Origin: JACAEY01 sp049700155
GTDB lineage: Bacteria; Nitrospirota; Thermodesulfovibrionia; Thermodesulfovibrionales; SM23-35
Direction of reading: 5' to 3'
Assembly (NCBI GenBank): GCA_049700155.1
Contig: JBNAVX010000145.1
Span: 1 to 5,460, forward strand
Length of the DNA: 5,460 nucleotides
Made by a program: the position numbers and the translations under genes. Shown piece by piece: positions 1 to 5,443 of this stretch. Numbering within the stretch: position 1 is the stretch's first letter; the number at the start of each line of letters is the position of its first letter. The notes below the pieces were generated by a model. That model was not told the DNA's origin and ran no database searches. It saw only the letters and a list, made by a program, of their open reading frames with translations.

Positions 1-102
1 GATCTTAATCGAGCCGAGAATGAGCGAGAATACTGCATCTGCCAATTACTCATAAGTTTATGAATTAAGTGGATTAAATATAAACCATTTACAGATTGAA
101 TA
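1..102. other. Left-edge stretch with no recognisable intact gene
   Basis: No gene can be called here. On the plus strand one frame is open from base 1 to a TGA at 61-63 and another is open from base 2 to a TAA at 53-55. The second frame reopens at 56 and ends in a TAA at 101-103 that overlaps the ATG at 103 (TAATG). This could be the decayed 3' end of a plus-strand gene that lay just before the small frame at 103, but neither short peptide is recognisable. Two small sequence patterns are visible: an imperfect direct repeat (GAGCCGAGAAT at 11-21, then GAGCGAGAAT at 22-31) and a perfect 6-bp inverted repeat with a 2-nt loop (TCATAA-GT-TTATGA at 50-63). Both are short enough to be chance in AT-rich DNA. 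Confidence 0.3.
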
Positions 103-216
103 ATGAAAATCAGCAGGCAGAAAGCTATTAAAGAAAACATAGAGGTCTTTAATAAATTAAGTCCGTCTGAAAAATTAGATATTATACATCACATCGGCTT
201 CTTGCCTGTGCGGTAG
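103..216 (+). pseudogene. Short plus-strand reading frame, probable truncated gene remnant
   Basis: An ATG at 103 opens a 37-codon frame ending in TAG at 214-216. The peptide begins MKISRQKAIKENIEVF, continues through LSPSEKLDII and ends GFLPVR. It is hydrophilic and helix-prone, like the start of a small soluble or DNA-associated protein, but I do not recognise the family. The last 28 bases run antisense into the 3' end of the leftward PPSR gene, so the final residues are probably junk read from the opposite strand of that gene. No Shine-Dalgarno sequence precedes the ATG. The TAATG overlap with an upstream frame hints at former coupling to a preceding gene. The simplest reading is a gene start cut off by a rearrangement that placed the ppsA operon here. 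A genuine tiny protein, or chance, are the alternatives. Confidence 0.3.
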
Positions 217-1031
217 GCATTAACAATACTTGCTGCAGCTTCTTCAATAGCCTTGTTGGAGATATCAAGGACCCTCCATTTTGGATGTTTTTTGAAAAAC
301 TCCTTACTCCATTCAATCTCATCTGCAACCTTTACAGGGTCTGCATATTTTGCATAAGGTTCAAGTCCTAATTGTTTCAATCGGGCTTCCCTGAGTTTAA
401 CAAGACTTTCAACACTGATGATTAATCCAAAGACCCTTTGTGGTTCTACCTGAAAAAGCTCCTCAGGCGGAAGCATATCAGGATGAATAGGCACATTTGC
501 AACCTTCCAACCCTGATTAGCAAGGTATGTAGATAAAGGTGTTTTCCCTGTCCTTGAAAGCCCTACAAGGACAAGGTCTGCGAGTTTAAGTCCCTGTGGG
601 AACTTCCCATCATCATGTTTAACTGAAAAATTAATCGCATCAATCCTCTTGAAATAATCTTCGTCAAGGATGTATTGCCTTCCTGGTATAGAAAGTGGTT
701 TTTCTTTTAAAAAAATGGACAACTGGAGAATAAAATCACCAATCACATCAATAGCTTTTATATTATGGTGTTCTGCTTCTTGAATCAAAAAATCCCTTAG
801 ACCTGGCTGAACAATGCTGAATGCTAACAATGCCTCATCTTTTGCTGCTTCTTTAACAATACGTGAGATATATTGTTTATCTGTAACTAGAAAAAAAGTC
901 TTTACTTCAAAATTTTCACGGTTGAACTGAACAAGTGAAGCCCTTGCGATCCTGCTTATTGTCTCTCCTGTGCCTTCACCTACAAGATAAATAAACTTCT
1001 TCCTGTGCACATGTTTCTTGTAAGTTCTCAT
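189..1031 (-). CDS. ppsR: Second pyruvate,water dikinase regulatory protein (PPSR/DUF299 paralogue)
   Basis: PPSR-family proteins are cytoplasmic bifunctional enzymes. They use ADP to phosphorylate, and Pi to dephosphorylate, the regulatory threonine next to the catalytic histidine of PEP synthase or pyruvate,phosphate dikinase. With the ATG at 1031 the product has 280 residues, a normal family length. It shows an N-terminal GEGTGET segment (about residues 18-24), the HDDG motif (about 139-142), a P-loop-like GLSRTGKTP (about 157-165), then KVANVP and a FGLIISVESL segment with an ARLKQLGL helix, all in family order. The canonical S-D before the TG pair is replaced by G-E. The frame extends to a GTG at 1046, but GTGGAG there makes a good Shine-Dalgarno (GGAG, 9-nt spacing) for the ATG at 1031. 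That ATG also overlaps the TGA of the preceding gene as ATGA, so I prefer it. It is clearly homologous to, but diverged from, the PPSR gene upstream of ppsA. PpsA is the likely target by context. Family assignment is secure; which reaction it performs is inferred. Confidence 0.9.
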   Translation of the reverse strand: MRTYKKHVHRKKFIYLVGEGTGETISRIARASLVQFNRENFEVKTFFLVTDKQYISRIVKEAAKDEALLAFSIVQPGLRDFLIQEAEHHNIKAIDVIGDFILQLSIFLKEKPLSIPGRQYILDEDYFKRIDAINFSVKHDDGKFPQGLKLADLVLVGLSRTGKTPLSTYLANQGWKVANVPIHPDMLPPEELFQVEPQRVFGLIISVESLVKLREARLKQLGLEPYAKYADPVKVADEIEWSKEFFKKHPKWRVLDISNKAIEEAAASIVNAYRTGKKPM

Positions 1032-1420
1032 TTTCGAAAGCTCCACAAAAAGAAAGTAGTATTATCATGACAGACTATTTTTCCTTGAGGATATTCAGAG
1101 TACAGAGGTTTAATAATCAGATCAGCCCTTAGTCTTTTCGCTAATCGCAGAATAAAAGGAATTAACTCATAAGGCGGTCTAAGAGAATAAACGAGTTCAA
1201 TGAATGAATATGCTGAAAGGTCAGGTTTAGTGACATCATCTGTTATAACAGTCAGACCATCATAGTGAAATGGTTGGATATCAGTTGCAAAAACCTTGAC
1301 ACCTCGCCCTTGAAGGGCAAAAGCTACATCAGGGAAATGCCCGATCCCTATCTCCACAGCATTACTATATTTTTCTGCGATATAATTCACCAAGCCTCTA
1401 TAACGATGAGAATTCTTCAC
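1028..1420 (-). CDS. UPF0146 family protein, Rossmann-like fold, function unknown
   Basis: This 130-residue cytoplasmic protein matches my recollection of the UPF0146 family, which is best known from archaeal genomes. Visible signatures are VEIGIGHFPDVA (residues 22-33), resembling the glycine-rich motif I of SAM-dependent methyltransferases; FATDIQP (44-50), with an acidic residue at the end of the second strand (Asp47); a TDDVTKPDL segment (60-68); and the family-typical ELVYSLRPPYEL (75-86). The catalytic part of a methyltransferase is missing, so it may bind a nucleotide or SAM-like ligand without methylating. The gene starts at a GTG that overlaps the ppsA stop codon as GTGA. A GGAGG lies 11 nt upstream inside the last ppsA codons, and an AGAGGA directly abuts the start. 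Its own TGA overlaps the next gene's ATG, so it is translationally embedded in the PEP synthase operon. No function is established for the family. A role linked to PEP/pyruvate metabolism or its regulation is inference from position only. Confidence 0.85.
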   Translation of the reverse strand: MKNSHRYRGLVNYIAEKYSNAVEIGIGHFPDVAFALQGRGVKVFATDIQPFHYDGLTVITDDVTKPDLSAYSFIELVYSLRPPYELIPFILRLAKRLRADLIIKPLYSEYPQGKIVCHDNTTFFLWSFRK

Positions 1421-3804
1421 TCCTCTACATGCCTCCAGAAGAATATCTCTTCCATGGGTATCTTTGCTATTCTTGGTTTACATGATATTCCCAATGCCTT
1501 CTCCATCTGTATTTTCTGTTCTATCATCGCAACACTTCTTCTTGCTGAAACAACTGTATCAGGATTAACCGAGATAGATGTTGCACCACAACGTATCATG
1601 AATTCAAGGTAGTCAGGATATACGCTTGGAGCCTGTCCGCATATAGATGTAGTGACTCCATATTTCCTGCATACTGCCATAGTGTATGCTATGGCTCTAA
1701 GAACTCCGAGGTTTCTCTCATCATAAAGTTCCTGTACAGATGTATCATTCCTGTCAACACCGAGTATAAGCATAGTGAGGTCATTTGTCCCAAAACTCAC
1801 GCCGTCTATTCCTTCTTTACAGAATTCCTCGATCATAAAGACTGCGCTTGGCACCTCTACCATAATCCATAACTGGAAACTGCGATCATTTATATGGTCT
1901 AACCCTTCTTCTCTCATTATATTTATTGTTTTCCTGAAGACCTCAAGTGTCCTGACAAATGGAATCATAACCCATATATTAGTCAATCCCATTTTATCCC
2001 TTGCATATCTTATTGCCCTGAGTTCAAGACGAAATATGTCATCTTCTTTGGTGTATCTGTATTCTCCTCTATAACCTATCATTGGATTAGGACCAACATG
2101 CCCTCTTTCATACTTTTCACCACCAGGTAGCTCAAGAAACTCATCAGGTTTAAAATCCAAAAACCTATATACAACAGGTCGAGGGAAAAATGCCTCAGCA
2201 ACCTGCCCTACCCCATTTGAGAATCTATTAATCATAATCTCCTCTCCGCCTTCTTCAAGCAGAAGTCTTGGATGTTTTCCTATGCCGAGCATCAGGTGTT
2301 CTGCCCTTAAAAGTCCTACACCATCAGCATTCGTCTCCTCTGCAATCTTCTTAGCAATTTCAGGGATAGAGAGATTTACATATACCTTTGTTGCAGTAAC
2401 AATCTGACTTGACAAATCTGCCGAAACTGTGGTTGTCTTCACTACTTCCTCTTTTTCAGATTTAGCACCTTTGAAGACAAATCCACGCTGTCCATCAACT
2501 GTCACAATCTCATTGTTTTTTAATACCTCTGTAGCATTCTCAGTCCCCACAACACATGGAACACCAAGCTCACGACTTACGATAGCAGCATGACATGTCT
2601 TGCCACCAAGGTTAGTAACAATAGCAGATGCATTCTTCATAGCAGGGACCCAGTCAGGCGTTGTCATCTCTGTAACAAGGATGTCACCTTTTTTAAAATC
2701 AAATATCTCCTTGACATCCCTTATAATATTTACAGGACCGGTTCCCAGTCCCGGACTAACACCTATGCCTTTTAGAAGTACCTCCTGTCCCATAATATCC
2801 TTCCTTTCCTCAACCTTTATTCTCCCTTTGACACTGTGTACTGTCTCAGGTCGTGCCTGAAGTACATATATCTTCCCTCTTTCATCCTGAGCCCATTCTA
2901 TATCCTGTGGAACTCCATAATGTCTCTCAATCTGAACTCCATAATGTGCGAGGCGGATGATATCTTCATCATTCAATACTGGTTGGTCCTGCATCTTTTC
3001 AGGGACAGAGATCCATTTTGTACCTCCTTTTTGATCTGAAACAATCTGCATCTTTTTCTTAACAATATTCTTCTGAATTATCTTGAAAGTCCCTTTTTCC
3101 ACAATATATTCATCAGGCGTAACCTGTCCACTTACAATTGCCTCACCAAGCCCCCATGATGCATTAATAACAACTTTATCTCCGGCACCACTCACTGGTT
3201 CTATAGTAAACATAACACCAGAAGCACGAGATGAGACTAATTCCTGGACTGCTACACTGATAAGGACATCATCGTGTGAGAATCCTTTTTCTTTTCTATA
3301 GATAATAGCCCTCGGAGTAAATAGCGAACTCCAGCATTTCTTTATGCTTTTAAGCAGGTCTTCTTCTTTAACATTCAGATATGTTTCCTGCTGACCAGCA
3401 AAACTTGCACCCGGCAGGTCTTCTGCTGTTGCAGAGGAACGAACAGCAACAGAAGCATTCTTTTTCCCTGAATTTTTACAAAGTTCATTGTATGCCTTAA
3501 GGATTTCCTTTTCCATATCTTTTGGCATTGATATGCCTTCTATCTTTTTTCTTATCTTCTCTGAAATGCTTTGTAAAGACTTCATATCTGATGTGTTCAT
3601 CTCAGAAAGCAAGTCATGTATCTCCTCATCAACCTTTGTCTGTTTTAAAAAGACCTTGTATGCATGAGATGATACCGCAAATCCATCAGGAACCGGGATA
3701 CCGATCCCCAAAACTTCCCCGAGGTTGGCACATTTACCTCCGACGAGGGGTATATCTTCTTTTTTTAAGTCTTTAAACCATAGTATAATATCTTGCCTTT
3801 TCAT
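1417..3804 (-). CDS. ppsA: Phosphoenolpyruvate synthase (pyruvate, water dikinase)
   Basis: It converts pyruvate, ATP and water to PEP, AMP and Pi, feeding gluconeogenesis in the cytoplasm. At 795 residues it is full length (the E. coli enzyme is about 790). Domains in order are: the N-terminal ATP-grasp domain (about 10-330), with VGGKCANLGE (21-30), VRSSATAEDLPGASFAGQQE (121-140) and ASGVMFT (194-200); the phosphohistidine swivel domain (about 340-445), with NLGGKTCHAAIVSRELG (398-414); and the C-terminal PEP/pyruvate-binding barrel (about 470-775), with GLLRAEHL (497-504), NPMIGYRG (573-580), FGTNDLTML (671-679) and SICGQAPS (720-727). His405 is the phosphorylated residue, Thr403 the expected PPSR target, and Cys722 matches the catalytic cysteine of the family. 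All key residues are present. The ATG at 3804 sits 7 bp after the upstream PPSR stop, and its ribosome binding site AGGGGG lies inside that gene's last codons. The 3' end overlaps the UPF0146 gene by 4 bp. Confidence 0.97.
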   Translation of the reverse strand: MKRQDIILWFKDLKKEDIPLVGGKCANLGEVLGIGIPVPDGFAVSSHAYKVFLKQTKVDEEIHDLLSEMNTSDMKSLQSISEKIRKKIEGISMPKDMEKEILKAYNELCKNSGKKNASVAVRSSATAEDLPGASFAGQQETYLNVKEEDLLKSIKKCWSSLFTPRAIIYRKEKGFSHDDVLISVAVQELVSSRASGVMFTIEPVSGAGDKVVINASWGLGEAIVSGQVTPDEYIVEKGTFKIIQKNIVKKKMQIVSDQKGGTKWISVPEKMQDQPVLNDEDIIRLAHYGVQIERHYGVPQDIEWAQDERGKIYVLQARPETVHSVKGRIKVEERKDIMGQEVLLKGIGVSPGLGTGPVNIIRDVKEIFDFKKGDILVTEMTTPDWVPAMKNASAIVTNLGGKTCHAAIVSRELGVPCVVGTENATEVLKNNEIVTVDGQRGFVFKGAKSEKEEVVKTTTVSADLSSQIVTATKVYVNLSIPEIAKKIAEETNADGVGLLRAEHLMLGIGKHPRLLLEEGGEEIMINRFSNGVGQVAEAFFPRPVVYRFLDFKPDEFLELPGGEKYERGHVGPNPMIGYRGEYRYTKEDDIFRLELRAIRYARDKMGLTNIWVMIPFVRTLEVFRKTINIMREEGLDHINDRSFQLWIMVEVPSAVFMIEEFCKEGIDGVSFGTNDLTMLILGVDRNDTSVQELYDERNLGVLRAIAYTMAVCRKYGVTTSICGQAPSVYPDYLEFMIRCGATSISVNPDTVVSARRSVAMIEQKIQMEKALGISCKPRIAKIPMEEIFFWRHVEE

Positions 3805-3811
3805 AATAATC

Positions 3812-4672
3812 TTACCCCCTTTTTATAGCTTTCTTGAAACTTCTTTTACTTTTTTCAAGATCTGCACTTTCTGTTCTATTTTCAATAATCTTGTTTGCAA
3901 TCTCCTCTATAGAGCTATTTGTCACATCTATGATCTGAAGTCCTTCTATCTGTTTGAATATTCTATGGCTATACTCCAGCTCTTTCTTTATATTCGTAAT
4001 ATCAGAGTAATCAATTGACTCAACATATTTAAGCCTCTTCTGTCTTATAAAGGCTAACCTTTCAGGTGATATGGTGAAACCGACTTTCTGGGTTTTAAGT
4101 GTAAATATCTTGTCGGGGGGTTTTAGATCAAGGATAATAGGAATATTTGCAACTTTCAGATTATTATTACATGAAAGATAAAGGCTGGTGGGAGTTTTGG
4201 ATGTCCTTGAAACACCAAAAATAACAATGTCCGCATTATCTATTGTCTCAATATTCTGCCCATCATCATGTTTCAAAGTAAAGTCTATTGATTCAGCAAG
4301 TCGGAAAGATTCTTCCCCGATTCCCCTGAATAATCCTGGGTTTAATGTAGGGTTCAGATTCCACATCTTTCCAAGTCTTTCAAGTAAAGGACCAAGAATA
4401 TCTATAGTATAAATATCCATCTTTCGTTGTTCTCTACGAACCCATGTCCTGAGCTCTTGTGAGACAAGGGAGTAAATAACAATCCCTTTAACTGCCTCAG
4501 CCTGCGTCAGGATTTCTTTAATCTGTTCTTTTGTCCTGATATAAGGAAATCTCTTGAATACCGGTTCTATCTCTTTAAACTGGACAAGGACAGCACTTAT
4601 CACCATCTCAGCCGTAATACCTGTTGCGTCCGAGACGATGAATACATGCACCTTCTTTTTAGGTGGGTTCAT
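3812..4672 (-). CDS. ppsR: Pyruvate,water dikinase regulatory protein (PPSR/DUF299)
   Basis: This is a predicted bifunctional serine/threonine kinase and pyrophosphorylase that controls PEP synthase. It inactivates the enzyme by ADP-dependent phosphorylation of the threonine near the catalytic histidine and reactivates it by Pi-dependent removal. At 286 residues it has the usual family length. The canonical N-terminal motif FIVSDATGITAE (11-22) is intact, followed by FTLKHDDG (131-138), the P-loop-like GVSRTSKTPTSLYL (153-166), KVANIP (173-178) and GFTISPERL (198-206), then a helical C-terminus with a basic tail (about 274-286). It lies 7 bp upstream of ppsA, the classic partner arrangement, so PpsA is the obvious target. 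The ATG at 4672 is the only usable start, because the upstream in-frame codons contain no ATG, GTG or TTG close by. The Shine-Dalgarno is poor (AAAGGG, 14 nt away) and lies in one arm of a possible hairpin. This copy looks like the orthodox regulator, compared with the diverged copy at the operon's end. Confidence 0.94.
   Translation of the reverse strand: MNPPKKKVHVFIVSDATGITAEMVISAVLVQFKEIEPVFKRFPYIRTKEQIKEILTQAEAVKGIVIYSLVSQELRTWVRREQRKMDIYTIDILGPLLERLGKMWNLNPTLNPGLFRGIGEESFRLAESIDFTLKHDDGQNIETIDNADIVIFGVSRTSKTPTSLYLSCNNNLKVANIPIILDLKPPDKIFTLKTQKVGFTISPERLAFIRQKRLKYVESIDYSDITNIKKELEYSHRIFKQIEGLQIIDVTNSSIEEIANKIIENRTESADLEKSKRSFKKAIKRG
3815..3820 (-). promoter_or_regulatory. Ribosome binding site of ppsA inside the end of ppsR
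   Basis: On the minus strand the last codons of the upstream PPSR gene read AGG GGG TAA. The purine run AGGGGG lies 10 nt before the ppsA ATG. The site is therefore swept by ribosomes finishing ppsR, which favours coupled translation of regulator and enzyme. Confidence 0.6.
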
Positions 4673-4777
4673 AGCATGTGGGTCAGCCCTTTGTAATAAA
4701 GTTAATATACTTTAAATTAGCACAAAGGTTATTAATAATACAAATATATAATTAATCTTAATTTATAAGTTTTCCCT
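4673..4777 (-). promoter_or_regulatory. AT-rich intergenic region, probable promoter of the ppsR-ppsA operon
   Basis: This 105-bp gap is the only sizeable one between the hydrolase gene and the operon, so a promoter for ppsR-ppsA is expected here. A tolerable sigma-70-like candidate on the minus strand is TTGTAT (about 4743-4738) followed after 18 bp by TAATTT (about 4719-4714). In sequence this AT-rich many weak matches exist, so the exact boxes are uncertain. No terminator for the upstream gene is visible, so readthrough from it is also possible. Confidence 0.35.
4688..4728 (-). promoter_or_regulatory. Imperfect hairpin in the leader before ppsR
   Basis: On the plus strand, arm CCTTTG-TAA-TAAAGT (4688-4702) can pair with ACTTTA-(AA)-TTA-(GCA)-CAAAGG (4709-4728) around a 6-base loop. 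This gives 15 base pairs, with two small bulges on one side only. It ends 15 bases before the ppsR start codon. In the minus-strand RNA the outer arm contains the only Shine-Dalgarno-like purine run before ppsR (AAAGGG), so the structure could mask it. No U-run follows, so it is not an intrinsic terminator. An operator for a DNA-binding regulator is another reading. The stem is mostly A-T, so chance cannot be excluded. Confidence 0.35.
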
Positions 4778-5302
4778 TTACACCACTTTTACCCCCAGAA
4801 CATTCTTCATAATCCTTATTGCAGCTTCATGGTCCTCCTTTGTGAGTCCTGCAACAGAATCTTCCACAATAGTGACCTTATAGTCTCTTAGAACTGCATC
4901 TGATGCAGTAAACATTATACATATGTGGGTAACACAGCCTGTGAGTCTCAAGCTGTCAATATTAAGTCTCTTTAAAGTCTCATCAAGGTCTGTTTTATAG
5001 AAACCTGAATAAGTAGTCTTTTCTATTATAAAATCATCTTTATCTGGTCTTAGTTCATCAACCACCTCAGCACCTTTTGTGCCTTTTACAGCATGTGGAG
5101 GCCAGCCAAACTTAGAAAACTCTATATCATCTGGTCTGTGTGTATCACATATATAAATAACCGGATTCCCTTCAGCCTTTGCCTTTTTTATTTCTCTCTT
5201 TATATTTGGTATTATCTTTCTCGTTTCAGGTACCTCAAGAGGTGAGCCTTCAAGGACAAAATCATTAAGCATATCAATGATTAAGAGGGCCTCTTTAGCC
5301 AT
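4778..5302 (-). CDS. Nicotinamidase/isochorismatase-family cysteine hydrolase
   Basis: This is a 174-residue cytoplasmic hydrolase of the isochorismatase-like fold. The catalytic triad is visible as Asp10 (LLIIDMLNDF), Lys95 (EKTTYSGF) and Cys123 (TGCVTHICIMFTASDA). A metal-site pattern as in nicotinamidases follows: Asp53 and His55 (CDTHRPDD) and His70 (GWPPHAVKGTKGAE, a strongly nicotinamidase-like segment). The best guess is nicotinamide to nicotinate plus ammonia, feeding NAD salvage (pncA-like). Related enzymes act on isochorismate, ureidoacrylate or other amides, so the substrate is not proven and no symbol is given. The fourth metal ligand seen in some bacterial nicotinamidases is not obvious; Glu61 lies near that position. 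The ATG at 5302 follows an excellent ribosome binding site. The gene ends 105 bp before the ppsR gene on the same strand; a functional link with the ppsA operon is possible but unproven. Confidence 0.88.
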   Translation of the reverse strand: MAKEALLIIDMLNDFVLEGSPLEVPETRKIIPNIKREIKKAKAEGNPVIYICDTHRPDDIEFSKFGWPPHAVKGTKGAEVVDELRPDKDDFIIEKTTYSGFYKTDLDETLKRLNIDSLRLTGCVTHICIMFTASDAVLRDYKVTIVEDSVAGLTKEDHEAAIRIMKNVLGVKVV

Positions 5303-5308
5303 AAACTA

Positions 5309-5316
5309 CCTCCTTT
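5309..5316 (-). promoter_or_regulatory. Strong ribosome binding site of the hydrolase gene
   Basis: The minus strand reads AAAGGAGG, a near-perfect anti-16S match, 6 nt before the ATG at 5302. This fixes the start and predicts efficient translation. Confidence 0.85.
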
Positions 5317-5396
5317 ATAATCATTCCGTAATGTCAAAAGTTTTTAAGTAAATTCTTTAAATATCCTTTATCTTCAATGGGGTGATTTAAATTAAC

Positions 5397-5406
5397 CTAC
5401 CTCCTT
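5397..5406 (-). repeat. Second copy of the hydrolase ribosome binding site, with no gene behind it
   Basis: CTACCTCCTT at 5397-5406 is identical to 5306-5315, and the match continues imperfectly into TATAA on the right in both copies. On the minus strand both read (T)TATAA-AAGGAGGTAG in essence. The proximal copy is the hydrolase ribosome binding site. The distal copy is followed by a TAG and no ATG, GTG or TTG at a usable distance. It may be the relic of a small duplication or of a lost gene start. Confidence 0.45.
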
Positions 5407-5443
5407 ATAAATAATGTCGTATTCTCAATACCTGCTTACCTTT

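Noticed and set aside
50..63. Inverted repeat TCATAA-GT-TTATGA as a terminator of the leftward operon
   Set aside because: The stem is 6 bp and nearly all A-T, with a 2-nt loop and no adjacent U-run. It is too weak for an intrinsic terminator.
1265..1612. Plus-strand open frame of about 115 codons
   Set aside because: It lies antisense to the UPF0146 gene and the 3' end of ppsA, both of which carry clear conserved motifs. It has no ribosome binding site and reads as a shadow frame.
3725..4018. Plus-strand open frame antisense to the ppsR/ppsA junction
   Set aside because: It is rich in Phe, Ile and Ser, as expected from the complement of A-rich coding sequence. It spans two well-supported genes and has no family signature.
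4673..4777. Intrinsic terminator after the hydrolase gene
   Set aside because: The only hairpin here is A-T dominated and is followed by GCTGACCC in the transcript rather than a U-run.
5321..5338. TTGACA with TATAAA downstream as a promoter for the hydrolase gene
   Set aside because: The spacer is only 12 bp and the TATAAA merges into the ribosome binding site, so transcription would start at or past the start codon.
5334..5378. Short minus-strand leader peptide frame (begins at an ATT, peptide IEDKGYLKNLLKNF)
   Set aside because: The peptide looks plausible and a GGAGG lies upstream, but there is no ATG, GTG or TTG start, a TAG follows the GGAGG directly, and the spacing to the ATT is over 20 nt.
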